Assembly: GCA_029834535.1 (NCBI GenBank)
Contig: JAQMWT010000188.1
Span: 1-64,000 of the forward strand
From: Chrysophaeum taylorii
Taxonomy: Eukaryota; Sar; Pelagophyceae; Pelagomonadales; Pelagomonadaceae
Direction of reading: 5' to 3'
DNA: 64,000 nt
Under the pieces are notes generated by a model that did no database searches, was not told the origin of the DNA, and saw only the letters and a program-made list of their open reading frames with translations. This document shows, in pieces, positions 1 through 9,479 of the stretch; the stretch's first letter is position 1, and every line of letters starts with the position of its first letter. The position numbers and the translations under genes are program-made.

Positions 1-402
1 ACTTCGTTCAGTTACGTATTGCTCACCAGGACGATAATACGATAATCGCTGCGAGAGAAAGACTGGCGAGCATTATTAGAGTTACGCAAGCGTCGAGCAT
101 TAAACGTGGAGAGATGTACCAGGTTGGGACGAAGCGATGAAGGCGATTGTTAGCAGTTTGAGTCAGACTTTTGTCTGATAGTCCAAAGTACGTGTAAGTG
201 GTAACTTTGGCTTTGGTTGAGATGATAAACCTTCGACATAGGGTTGCCAAGAAACAGGGCGTTCGCGTCTTTTGTTCGACCAGATTACGACATTGTAGGT
301 CTAATGCGTTCTAAATGCGTCTAGGGTTGGTAGGGTGACACAATCGTTCAGCTTCTGGCACAGGTCGAGATGAAGATCGGGTTTCGTACATATAACACCA
401 AT
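1..402. other. No supported gene
   Basis: Only a 75-codon minus-strand frame is open here and it resembles nothing I recognise. The base composition is AT-richer than the gene islands further right, like the rest of the first 6 kb. Confidence 0.4.
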
Positions 403-1398
403 CTACCCAACCACGATCGTAACGGCAGTTGCTGGTTTTATGGGCATAATGCCGGTGTATCTTTCATAGATTTTCTGCAAGAGTGCCAAATCGAATTGAA
501 GGTCAGTCTCTTCCTGGTTAAGTTGGTAAGAGATTTGCCTAAATGCTAGGACAGCTTCGATAAATACATGGACATACCAGTTAGGATTATAAACAACAGA
601 GTTAAATTGCTGTTTCAAATAAGACACATCAGTAGTCGTAACAGACTCGTAGTGACTAAAGGCGATGAGCATAATAGCTCGAGCCTTGTTGGATAACTTT
701 TGTTGCCTCATTGATGGCGGGCCAGGCCGCAAGTGCCGGTTTTCCAACACTTTCAAGATTGAAGTAAGTATGCAAGAATGTAGCGTACGAGTTCTGGTAA
801 GTGTGCCAATCAGCAGCAGTTAACGAAAACATGGTAACCGGGGCACGAACACGGGTGTCGAAAGCTAGTGCCTTCGGGTGGGCGCGATTTAAGATTCGTT
901 CCTCTTCTAAGAAACGGGCATTGATTTCAGGGCGTGCGCTTGACTTCATATCGTAACAGACAGTAGCTAGCTGAGCTACTTGCATCAGGTAAGTGGGGAA
1001 AGCTTCGTTGGTGAAATGCCATTCCTGATACTCAGGGGTAATTCATCAACAGCTAAACGGAGATCAGCAGCCCTATCGGTCTTCCATTCCAGGAAAACGC
1101 GATCGAGAATTTGATTCCGGAGGATTTCGTAGTCCTTGCATGACGGAGTATATGCTTCGTACGAGTCGCACTCGAGGAAGGCATCGGCATGACTGGACCG
1201 TAACAATTGCTTAATGTGCTTGATTTGCAAGGATACCTTGCGAGTCTGAAGCAGAAACCGATTTCCTGTGATCGCCTTGGGTGCGGCTCGTGCTGCGTGT
1301 TCTGCCATAGCCGTTGACGGGGAACCTGTGGGTTCAGTCACGCAGTTGACACTGTCTAGACATTCTAAGGGGGTCTGTCTATCGGTGTCTATGTACAC
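403..1398 (-). pseudogene. Unrecognised broken minus-strand reading frame
   Basis: Three consecutive open stretches on the minus strand (1398-985, 985-656, 756-403) follow one another in different frames, as expected of one coding region with frameshifts. The translation is mixed hydrophilic sequence with predicted helical segments and no zinc knuckle, protease or polymerase motif that I can name. It lies downstream of the copia pol in the same orientation and shares its AT-richer composition, so it may belong to the same mobile region, for example a gag of another element. That is inference. Genuine short introns could also explain the frame changes. Confidence 0.3.
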
Positions 1399-1963
1399 TC
1401 ATCGTTTTCGATGGAAAGATGTGTCTATATGACGACTGTGCAAGCTGTGAGTCCAGAGTAGTGTCGCTAAGCGTAGTCACTCAGGCAGCTGGTTAGTTTT
1501 GGAGCTCTCAAGAAGCTTGTGAAGTGCATTGCCATGGAATGTACGAGTGGACGTACCCAAAATATTCCATAACATGTGTGCAAGAGTACAGGTTAGCCAA
1601 TTACACACACATCAACATTGACATGACAATACGATGCTATGAACAGGTGCACACAAGGTTACAAGATCACGTGTGCAAAAAAATATTATATACAGCCCAA
1701 TGTTAATGGCGATATATTGACAAGCGTGTCACATGGCGAGGCTGAACTCGCGCGGTAACAGTCCAATGCCCATGGGATACGTGCATGTTGACACATGGTT
1801 TCTCAGGGACCCGCCTGGGCCCATAACCTGCAGAGCATTTAGCAAGCAGTGGTAAGTCACCTGGGAAACCATCCCGTCTCATCGTGAACGTCTGGAAGGT
1901 TAATTGGGGGAATGAAAGGTTATGTTCCCTATATCCTCAGAACACGACAGGCGGCATCTAGAA
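1399..1963. other. No gene seen
   Basis: This AT-rich stretch has no convincing frame. Short GTGTGCA- and ACACA-rich words recur between 1570 and 1700. I looked for the missing 3' LTR of the copia element here and could not define one, because the other end of that element is absent from the window. Confidence 0.35.
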
Positions 1964-2941
1964 CTACACGAGAAAGGTTAAGTGTATAGTGCTACATACC
2001 TCGGGACGCGCTAGACCATGATGATGAGCGTAGGCACAAATCAGAGGACTATTAGATTGCGTGAAAAGGAAGAAGAAGGGCAAGGAAGAGATCATGTTCT
2101 CAACGGACGGATAAGGGTAAGAGGCAGCAGATTTCTCTGCACATGAGAGATGAAAGGATTGTTGATTATTGCGAATCAACGCTATTCCGTGATGGGATAG
2201 ATTGCACATGACGCAAATCAACAAAAAGAAGGGACGCGGTACGTCGAAACAATTCGATGCGTGTTGTTCTGACACGAGATAATCTTCTATGATTTGCCTT
2301 ATCTTGTCCGTTTTAAGCTCATCTTCAGTGCATATGACGAGTACAAGGGGTGTAACCGGCATGTTGGTTTTATTATAGCACCTGGTACACGCCACATGTA
2401 CTTTGACAACCCCTTTAATGGGTGGAAAACGATGATAGCGTATACCTTCATTGGGCGAGATATGAGGCGCGTTCCTGATGGGCTTTGCTTTTACACATAG
2501 CAACGAACTTAGATATTGGACATTATCCACAAAACTTGTTTGTTGTGCTTCCGTAAGCAGTTGCTGCAGGGATTTATGCCAACATTGAGGATCCTTAGGT
2601 GGTGGCAGTAGAAAGTTGGGTGGCTGGGAACCAAGAGCCATAACATTCCCTGACATCATCGCCATTACATCGAACTTACAGTGCTTGAGCAGGAAGTATT
2701 CAGACCTCGCTGCTTGCGGATTAGTTTGTTGTTGGACAGTTGCCTTGGGCGTCACGGGCATGGACTGATTTCCTTGAGCAACCGACAAATAGGTTTGATG
2801 CTTCCGATTAGGAGAACTAGTCGGAGCAACGCCTGGATTAAAAGCATTGAAAGGTGAGGATAGTGATGACACGCCACCGCGGCCACGGTTCAGTACAGAA
2901 TAACGACGGCTAGCAGCATCCTTATTCTTGGTTGGGTTCAT
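1964..2941 (-). CDS. Uncharacterised protein, possible accessory ORF of the copia element
   Basis: This is a 325-codon open frame starting about 110 bases downstream of the copia pol stop, on the same strand. The first 90 residues are basic and rich in Ser, Asn, Pro and Gln. The middle carries a CTRC cysteine pair near residue 187. The last third has several hydrophobic stretches (around FFLLICVMC and FFFLFTQS). I do not recognise the family. Its spacing and composition suggest an extra 3' ORF of the copia element or a neighbouring element's gag-like protein. No catalytic motif is visible. The C-terminal part after about residue 270 may be readthrough of an intron or non-coding sequence. Confidence 0.35.
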   Translation of the reverse strand: MNPTKNKDAASRRYSVLNRGRGGVSSLSSPFNAFNPGVAPTSSPNRKHQTYLSVAQGNQSMPVTPKATVQQQTNPQAARSEYFLLKHCKFDVMAMMSGNVMALGSQPPNFLLPPPKDPQCWHKSLQQLLTEAQQTSFVDNVQYLSSLLCVKAKPIRNAPHISPNEGIRYHRFPPIKGVVKVHVACTRCYNKTNMPVTPLVLVICTEDELKTDKIRQIIEDYLVSEQHASNCFDVPRPFFLLICVMCNLSHHGIALIRNNQQSFHLSCAEKSAASYPYPSVENMISSLPFFFLFTQSNSPLICAYAHHHGLARPEVCSTIHLTFLV

Positions 2942-3052
2942 CTTAGAAAGGTCCCCGGATTTCGTATTTCATTGCATTTCACATCTTAGCGAGTCAATGT
3001 TCCGTTGTGAGGGTTAGTTTAACGTCATTTCGGACTTGGTGAAGGGTAAGGG

Positions 3053-6000
3053 TCAGCCATCTTGTTGGACTATGGGTTGTTGTAAGCCAAGTAACGTGCG
3101 AAATCTGCTGAAGAGCGGAGCTCCGAAGGGTTTAGTAAATCCGTCAGCGATGTTTTGAGCACCGGAAACATGATGTAGGCGTATACGTTTTAGCTGTACG
3201 TAGTCTCGAATACGGAACCAGCGTGTGCGGATAGCTTTAGCCTTAGTCGCACTGTCGGGCTTATTTGATAGATGGATAGCAGAAGCAGAGTCTCCAAGTA
3301 TAGGACTGTTACGTATGAACGACATGTCCGATGGGAGGGGGTTGTCGTGAGCATCATAATCTAGTAACAAATCTTTCCCTGAAGGTTGGCGAAGATAGAA
3401 GTGAGGATTTATAGCGAATGCCATTTCCGTTAACAATTTACGTAACCAGACCACATCATCGGCACACATATTAAGGGCGATACGTTCACTCTCGTGCGTA
3501 GAAGTAGCCGTGATAAGCTGTAGCTTAGGCTTCCAAGTGATGAGAGAACCAAACAAAAAGATGGCGTAACCGGTTGTAGATTTGCGGTCTTGTTCATAAG
3601 AAGGTGCGTTATCAGCATCAACGAACGCGACCAATGGATCAAAGTTACCTGAATTGACTTGATCTTTAGTGTAATCCAACATGGTTGCCATGTCAGTGCG
3701 ATTGCCGATAAGAAGTCTAAGATGGTCCATTAGAGTGGAAGAGCCAGAGTAGTACCAGAGTCGAAGATTGCGATTTTCGGGCTTGCGCAAGTAGCGGAGC
3801 GTTCCTGTTAGTACTTGAACACGTAGAAATGCTGGATTATGCATTCCTCGGGAGCAACGACTAAGGCTTTGGGATAGACCAGGGCGACAGGCCAATTGTA
3901 CAAAAGTAAGCTTGCCGAGTAAAATGGAGAAGGTATGAAGAACAAACTTGTCCATATCAGAAGATGGCTCTCCAGTTTTATACGTGGCTGATGGTGACAT
4001 CGTTGTAGAAGTGGGACGTAACTGTATTGAAATGGGGTACTCTTCGAACAATGCATCAAGTTTAGCTTGACAGTCCAGTGAGATAGAACCGTCATTAGTA
4101 CGCGTGATGCGCATGCCTAAGAGAGTATGGACTTCTTCAAAGGTGTCGACTGAGTATTCCTTTTTCAGGGCTTGTTGGAATTCACGACGTAGAGTTTCCG
4201 AAGTACAAGTGATGACAACGTCATCTACTGAGAGCGTGCAAATTAAAAATGTAGCGTCAGCTTGGACTTTAGCGTAAATGCACGTATCAGTTCGGAAGCG
4301 TGTATAACCTAAGGAATCAAAGAAGCTATTTGTGGTTTGATTCCAAAGGGCAGGGCTCTGTCGTAATCCATAGAGAGAATTAAGTAGTTTTGGGAGACGA
4401 CGGCCGTGGTATTTGGTATCTTCAGGATCGAGAAGGTAAATGCCTTGTGGCAGTTTGACGTAGACATGAGAGTCGATGGGAGCTTGAACAAAAGCGTTAG
4501 GGACGTCGACGTGGTAGACGGGAAGTCGCAGATGAGCTGCTAGCGCCAGAACGCAACGGATGCCAGTAAGCTGTGCCATATGGCAGAGTGTGTTAAAGAA
4601 ATCGGTGCCCAGAGAGGCTAAGAATCCTCGTAGGACCAGGCGTGCTTTATGTTTTATACATTGACCAGCAGCATTGGTTTTTATACGTAGGACGAGGCGG
4701 GTGTCAATAGGCTTTGAGTTGCCCATTGGCAATGCGAGTTTAAAGCAGCCAAACTTAACAATATCAAAATTCTCTTTGGAGATAGCGGAGATGTAAGCTT
4801 TGCGATCAGCGTCTGAGAGACCTTTGAGGCAGTTCAACTCATATTCATCAATTTTGATATCTTTGGCTTGAATCTTGTATTCGTCCGGACCAACAGTGCT
4901 GGGGTCGTGAGCCGTCGTAAGATGGGTGATTGCGTAAGAGGCGACATTATCGTTAGTGTGAGCGTGATCGGGATCTTCGACAAGTTGAACAACTAGTAGA
5001 GGAGCATCGCCATGGTGGGCCTCAATGTTATGCGATTGCACGGTGATATAGTCTTCGATGGCGGAGAGGTGAGGCTCGGAGGCACCATAAGAAGCGCCAT
5101 TATGATCCAAAATGGAGTGGGGTGTGAGCAAAGCATAAGCATATTGAGCGGGTGGAACTTGAAAAGCTTGAGCATGTTCTGAAATGAGACGAACGAGAGC
5201 CTGAGGAAGGTGAAAGTCTGCAAGGCGGACGTCGTCGCAGAAATGAACGTGAGCGTGAGTGGCATCGTACAATGGATGGCTACGGCTCCTGTGACACATA
5301 AATGAAGAAGACTGTGAAAGCGCTTGGTGAACATGGTGATGAAGGGATGGTGTAAATTCCCTCTCTGGAGGTATAGCCGTCCAGTGGATGCCATGAGCAA
5401 TATGAAGGGAGTGGAGGGTGGGGTCGCAGAAAGTGATGTACTGCTTGGAGAGGTCATACTTGAAGTCGGCAAGCGCACCACCAGCTTGTTTATAAGCGGC
5501 AACAGTTGGCGAAGCGATACGAGTAAGAACGTCCTTGAGCTTAGTCTTGCGCCGAGGTTGAGGGTGATGAGGACCACGGGTGAGACAGAGGACATCCTGG
5601 GAATAGAGAGACCGATAAGATGGTAAAAGTGGCAAAGTGTTTGAAGACACTTCAGATGTAGGAGGTGTGGTGACAGGAACAGCGGGTGCAGAAGCTTCGG
5701 GAGCACGTGCGGGAACGGGAGAAGGAGCATGGGCAGGAGGAGAAGGAGTCCCCCTCTCCTGGTCAGTGTCGGTAGGCATAGCATTCCCCCTCTGCGCCGC
5801 ATCATTTGGGGTGCTGTGAACAGAGAAGGGAATGTCGGGTGAAGGTGCGGGAGGTGGATGTTGTTCATAATCAGGAGGTTTAGAAATAAAGTGAGGGAAG
5901 GTAAGTTTAGAAGAAACACGGACTTGGCCGTTTTCAGGCTTAAGGACAACATCGGCTAAATGATCAACATGGGGTGTTATTAATGGGTTTATGACATTAG

Positions 6001-6280
6001 CACCACATAAGTAGATGTAAGGACGACATCGAGGCTCATATTTATGAAATTCGTTAGGTTCCAAATGCAGATAACAAACAGAACCAAGAGGTTTGAGGTA
6101 GTCCTGTTGGGGAACATTACATTGATCCAATAAAACTTGTTGGGGGCTTAGGACTTTATTATAAATTCGTTCGAGGGAAACGTTAGGGAGGAGATTATAC
6201 GATTGGACAGCATGTATAACAGCCCACGGGTAGTGTGGTGCCGGATCTTTTAGGGGGTGACCTTTATAGGATACAAGTGC
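3053..6280 (-). mobile_element. Ty1/copia LTR retrotransposon, 5'-truncated
   Basis: The pol region of a Ty1/copia element reads on the minus strand. It keeps the C-terminal part of integrase, reverse transcriptase and RNase H in the Pseudoviridae order (integrase before RT). Everything upstream (gag, protease, integrase core and the 5' LTR) is missing: the open frame runs to about 6280, where the sequence changes abruptly into the terminal sequence shared by the Helitron-like repeats. The missing part does not reappear on the far side of that repeat at 7257. No 3' LTR could be defined. Confidence 0.85.
3053..6280 (-). CDS. copia pol polyprotein fragment: integrase C-terminus, RT, RNase H
   Basis: The frame is open upstream of 6130 without a Met, so it is the 3' part of a longer polyprotein. 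Near its start is the post-integrase region (LKPLGSVCYLHLEP and PRCRPYIYLCG). A Pro/Ala-rich linker follows. RT motifs include VYHVDVPNAF with the first catalytic Asp, LNSLYGLRQSPALW, and LSVDDVVI in place of the usual YVDD box. RNase H residues are in AFVDADNA, STHESER and LGDSASAIHLS, and the frame ends near ADGFTKP, the usual copia C-terminal motif. The frame has no internal stop over more than 1,000 codons, so the fragment is fairly young despite the 5' truncation. In stramenopile genomes related CoDi-type elements are common; subfamily assignment would need a tree. Confidence 0.88.
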   Translation of the reverse strand, partial: ALVSYKGHPLKDPAPHYPWAVIHAVQSYNLLPNVSLERIYNKVLSPQQVLLDQCNVPQQDYLKPLGSVCYLHLEPNEFHKYEPRCRPYIYLCGANVINPLITPHVDHLADVVLKPENGQVRVSSKLTFPHFISKPPDYEQHPPPAPSPDIPFSVHSTPNDAAQRGNAMPTDTDQERGTPSPPAHAPSPVPARAPEASAPAVPVTTPPTSEVSSNTLPLLPSYRSLYSQDVLCLTRGPHHPQPRRKTKLKDVLTRIASPTVAAYKQAGGALADFKYDLSKQYITFCDPTLHSLHIAHGIHWTAIPPEREFTPSLHHHVHQALSQSSSFMCHRSRSHPLYDATHAHVHFCDDVRLADFHLPQALVRLISEHAQAFQVPPAQYAYALLTPHSILDHNGASYGASEPHLSAIEDYITVQSHNIEAHHGDAPLLVVQLVEDPDHAHTNDNVASYAITHLTTAHDPSTVGPDEYKIQAKDIKIDEYELNCLKGLSDADRKAYISAISKENFDIVKFGCFKLALPMGNSKPIDTRLVLRIKTNAAGQCIKHKARLVLRGFLASLGTDFFNTLCHMAQLTGIRCVLALAAHLRLPVYHVDVPNAFVQAPIDSHVYVKLPQGIYLLDPEDTKYHGRRLPKLLNSLYGLRQSPALWNQTTNSFFDSLGYTRFRTDTCIYAKVQADATFLICTLSVDDVVITCTSETLRREFQQALKKEYSVDTFEEVHTLLGMRITRTNDGSISLDCQAKLDALFEEYPISIQLRPTSTTMSPSATYKTGEPSSDMDKFVLHTFSILLGKLTFVQLACRPGLSQSLSRCSRGMHNPAFLRVQVLTGTLRYLRKPENRNLRLWYYSGSSTLMDHLRLLIGNRTDMATMLDYTKDQVNSGNFDPLVAFVDADNAPSYEQDRKSTTGYAIFLFGSLITWKPKLQLITATSTHESERIALNMCADDVVWLRKLLTEMAFAINPHFYLRQPSGKDLLLDYDAHDNPLPSDMSFIRNSPILGDSASAIHLSNKPDSATKAKAIRTRWFRIRDYVQLKRIRLHHVSGAQNIADGFTKPFGAPLFSRFRTLLGLQQPIVQQDG

Positions 6281-7257
6281 CGGCCAGTAAGTTCACCTAG
6301 TCCCAATTTCTAACCCCAGCAAGTTCACCTGTTTCTGTTAAGTTCACCTAGTCCCAATCTCTAACCCCAGCAAATTCTGTGTAAACCCAATCTCTAACCC
6401 CAGTAAGTTCGGCGTAAACCCACACCCACTCTCCTTTGAGCTCGTCGCTCTCACCCCCGCCAATCTAATCTGCTTTGATCCGCACACGCCGCTAAGCTTT
6501 GAGTTTACTCTAAAAGCCCCAGTAAGTTCACACTTGGTCTCAGTAAGTTCACCTGGTCACTAAGTTCACCTAGTCCCAATCCCTAACCCCAGTAAGTTCA
6601 CCTGGTCCCAGTAAGTTAACCTATAGTGCGCGTGTAGACGCCGGGAGGGGGCTTGTCGGTATTGCGCAGCACGTGTGGGGTAGGGTGGAGTCGTCGACCC
6701 AGAAGAGGATATCCTCGGGGTTGCCGATCGACAGAGAGCCACGTAGACCTGGACGTGGCAGAAGACGGGCTTCGCCAAGAGGACGCCGACCTCGCGGGGC
6801 GTCTGGCCCTGGCTCTTGGTGATCGTTTGGCGTCGGCGGGCCTGAAGGGATACAGGTTGGAGGAGCCTCGGTGACAACGACACGATCGATCACGTATCTG
6901 GTACCGTTGCAGTGGCCGTGCGACGGGTCGAGGTTGCGAAGACTTTAAGCTCGCGATCAAAGTCAGCGTGCCGTTGGTTGTCAGGGAGTTGAAAACTCTA
7001 CTGTAAAGAGCGAGGTGTCGTCTTCGGACCCAGCCTAGTCAGCCGAAAAGAACTCCGACGCCTCGTCTCCGGGAAAAAAAGGCCGCGGTCATGCGCGCGT
7101 TGTCAGCATCGACAACATCGTTTCGACGGGACGTGAGAATGGCGCGCTGAAAGAGCCGCCGCGGGTCGTGGAAACAGTCTGCGAGGTCGCCGTCGACGGC
7201 TTGGAGGATCAATGCCTGCCTGGCTCGTGGGCCTACATGATCCTTACCCTAAATCGA
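6273..7257 (-). mobile_element. Helitron-like non-autonomous element, copy 1
   Basis: On the minus strand this repeat encodes, in broken frames, the end of a Pif1-type Helitron helicase. The helicase is recognised by a CNGTRYVIDRVVV-like stretch, the motif TITKSQGQTPREVGVLL followed by PVFCHVQVYVALCRS (helicase motif VI region), and a C-terminal VYTR. Its outer ends are shared with copies 2 and 3: one end reads TCGATTTAGGGTAAGG on the minus strand (7257 side) and the other reads CTGGCCGGCACTTGT (6273 side). The AGTAAGTTCACCT words near the low-coordinate end recur several times as subterminal repeats. The helicase is not functional: frames change inside motif VI and the N-terminal two thirds are absent. 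Confidence 0.72.
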
Positions 7258-7395
7258 GCAAACCCACCCACATCCTTCATGCTCCCCACACACACCCCCC
7301 TCTTAGCAGTCGACATTTAAAGACAAACAGCCCACATCCTTCATGCTCCCCACACACACCCCCCTCTTAGCAGTCGACATTTAAAGACAAACAGA
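7258..7395 (+). repeat. Two tandem LINE 3' tails
   Basis: Two nearly identical units of about 64 bases (7258-7331 and 7332-7395) each run from CCCACATCCTTCATGC through CTTAGCAGTCGACATTTAAAGACAAACAG. The same string ends the LINE copies at 8391-8540 and 14791-14945. They are therefore 3' ends of severely 5'-truncated LINE insertions, stacked head to tail directly before the longer LINE copy that starts at 7396. Confidence 0.8.
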
Positions 7396-8540
7396 CGAGT
7401 CATCAGCTCGTGGCCCAGCTCTGCCCTTCAAATCCCCAACCGCTGCTGGGCTGAGATGTGTGCCCAGTACTTTGGCTACCCCTCTCCAGCTTGTTTGGGC
7501 CTCGTGGGCACTCGCATTCTGGGCACTGACGTCGTTCTCGACGCTCACGGCAAGGTGCTTCTCACGCAGGCCGACCTTGTCAACCGCGGAGGAGCGCGGA
7601 CCACCTGGCACGACAGCTTGCTCCATCGCGCCCTCTCCACCACCAAAGAGGCCGGCATCCCAGCCCTGTCCGAGGTTTTCGGCATCTTTGCTGACGTCGT
7701 CGCCCCTACCATTCGCACGCGCCTCTACGGCCGGTACCGAGGCAATCTCGCCCGTCGCCGCGTCGTCCCAGACATCCTCACCACGCTCGACAACAAGGAG
7801 CAACTCTACGACATCAAAACCCTCGCTTGGGGTTCGTTATACACCGCCCACGCCCTCCATCCCTCCCACCCGTCGCCTATCGATCGGCGCGCAGCGCAAG
7901 TCCACTCCGAATACCTCGCTCACGCCCGCGGCATCGACGCCATCATCCCCCAGCCGGGTACAGCACCACCGCCTGGCTTCTTGGGCCCTGTCGAACAGCG
8001 GCTACGTAGCTACGGCACCGTCGCCGGCCTCGTCTTTGGTGCCTTCGGTGAGGCCAGCGCGGCGTGCCACGCTCTCGCCCAAACATGCGCAGAGCGCATC
8101 GCTGCGCGAACCTGGGTGGCAAGCGGCTGCGCCAACTTCACAGAGGCAAAGGCGGCCCAAACTCGCCGCATCTACCGTGAGTGGGGGATCGCCAACGCAT
8201 TAGGCCGGGCTCGCTGTGCCCTCACCGCCCTCACCCATGTCGCCGCATCGGGGAACCTCACCCAGGCCGCCCGATCCCAGCAGGACGTCACCCTTCGTCG
8301 CACATACGTCCGGCGGCAGCATGCGTACGACCTACGGGCGGGGCCCGTCCTTTCTTCGCCTGCCCCACGACTCGGCGATGACCCCGACTAGGTCCCGCGT
8401 ACTTATCTCCGCCCGTCAGGCACATCCCTCCTACCCCACAAACCCACCCACACCCTTCATGCCCCCCCCCCCACACCCCCCTTAGCAGTCGACATTTAGA
8501 GACAAACAGACAAACATCTGTCGATTAGTAGTAAGGAAAA
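7396..8540 (+). mobile_element. LINE with restriction-like endonuclease, 5'-truncated copy A
   Basis: This is the 3' part of a non-LTR retrotransposon with 5' truncation, recognised by its C-terminal nuclease domain and by near-identity to copies at 14408, 36652 and 54960. After the ORF stop at 8391 comes a C-rich untranslated tail with CTTAGCAGTCGACATTT, a short GACA/AACA microsatellite, and CATCTGTCGATTAGTAGT. Two other copies share that last stretch. The element class (R2/NeSL/Utopia-like early-branching LINEs with a restriction-like endonuclease) is inferred from the domain order only. Confidence 0.72.
7456..8391 (+). CDS. LINE ORF C-terminus, PD-(D/E)XK restriction-like endonuclease
   Basis: The frame is open upstream of the first Met at 7456, so the true start lies in the missing 5' part. 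The sequence contains VVPD, a 12-residue spacer, then YDIKT, which matches the PD...DXK active-site pattern of restriction-like endonucleases in early-branching LINEs. The following helix (RRAAQVHSEYLAHARGID) and the segment FLGPVEQRLRSYGTVAGLVFG correspond to the conserved region after the nuclease core in that family. Before the nuclease, LDAHGKVLL and RTTWHD fit the degenerate Cys/His region. The family normally nicks the insertion target. Two other copies (36652 and 54960) carry frameshifts in this region, so this is the best-preserved nuclease. Confidence 0.68.
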   Translation: MCAQYFGYPSPACLGLVGTRILGTDVVLDAHGKVLLTQADLVNRGGARTTWHDSLLHRALSTTKEAGIPALSEVFGIFADVVAPTIRTRLYGRYRGNLARRRVVPDILTTLDNKEQLYDIKTLAWGSLYTAHALHPSHPSPIDRRAAQVHSEYLAHARGIDAIIPQPGTAPPPGFLGPVEQRLRSYGTVAGLVFGAFGEASAACHALAQTCAERIAARTWVASGCANFTEAKAAQTRRIYREWGIANALGRARCALTALTHVAASGNLTQAARSQQDVTLRRTYVRRQHAYDLRAGPVLSSPAPRLGDDPD

Positions 8541-8654
8541 CCCTCTTGCGGAGATAGGTGTGAAAGGAGTGAAATGTTCCAGTGTCGTAAACATAAGAGT
8601 GTAGCTCTCTGGAACATTATAAACGTGGTCAAACTATAGAGACAGGGCTTTCCT

Positions 8655-8810
8655 TGTGTTGAACAGCGCAGTGGCGGTCCGTCATCAACGAGTCCTCGTC
8701 CTTCGCCTCTGCCCCAGCTGCGTGATTTTCCTCTGTGATTCCGGATCGGCTCCTGCCTGTCCGGCCTGGCTCCCATGCTCGGGAGAGGTCTGAAGTTAGT
8801 TAGTTAGTTA
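8655..8810 (+). repeat. Second dispersed repeat ending in (GTTA)n
   Basis: A block from GCAGTGGCGGTCC through GGCCTGGCTCCCATGC and GTCTGAAGTTAGTTAGTTAG also occurs at 36525-36652 and, inverted and shorter, at 49015-49060. One frame of the 36525 copy resembles the end of a non-LTR reverse transcriptase (DRAQWRST). With the simple GTTA tail, this suggests the 3' end of a second LINE family. Assignment is tentative. Confidence 0.5.
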
Positions 8811-8931
8811 GAACAGATAGAGTGTGCGATATCCAAGAAGAACAAAGCGAACAAGATGAAGCAGCCTGCTGAAAACGCGCAAGGCAGCAAACATGAAGCC
8901 GAGCAGCGGCAGCGGTCATCTTCTTATCAAT

Positions 8932-9095
8932 CCGGATCTTTACGGGCTGGACCCGTCCTCTCTTTGCCTGCCCCGCAGCTCGGCGATGACCCCGACTAGG
9001 CCCCGCATACCCATCTACCCCCTTCAGGCACATCCTTCGTGCCCCCACACAACGACCAAAACCTTCAAGCACTCACCCCCCTTAGCAGTCGACCT
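8932..9095 (+). repeat. LINE 3'-end fragment, diverged
   Basis: About 160 bases match the ORF end and 3' tail of the restriction-like-endonuclease LINE (GGGCTGGACCCGTCCTC, CGGCGATGACCCCGACTAG, CCCTTAGCAGTCGAC) but are more diverged than copy A, and the tail microsatellite is gone. It has no coding capacity of its own. Confidence 0.65.
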
Positions 9096-9479
9096 TGAAA
9101 ACCCGGATCTTTTCGTCTCGCGCAATGTCTTCTCTGCAATTGGATTGAACTAAATCTGCAACTAAAGGCTGAGTGGTGGATCATCCGGCACCCAGGGCGC
9201 GCAAAGGAAAATACACATATATGTAGGGTGGCAGCGGCGCGCTTTTTATTTTATGGTGGTGACTAGTACGTCGTGCGTTTTTGGCCGATCGACCTCTGCG
9301 CATGCATCGACACACATTAGTAAAACGGGACAAACGGGGTCTAGTTAGTACGAAGACGCGGGATAGCAACTGCGAAGAGTAGCGTTTCAGGCGCTACGGC
9401 CGGGCGATCCTGCCACAACCGACTAGACGTGCATGTTCGGCGCTGTTGCTTCGTGATCGCCAGCGATTCTAAAAAAATG
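9096..9479. other. Intergenic, no gene seen
   Basis: This lies between a LINE fragment and the 3' end of the dehydrogenase gene. It probably holds the 3' untranslated region of that gene. I see no other feature. Confidence 0.4.

Noticed and set aside
4993-5952. Leu/Ser-rich minus-strand frame within copia pol
   Set aside because: It is a shifted frame of the pol linker and RT region, which is open and shows RT motifs in the other frame.
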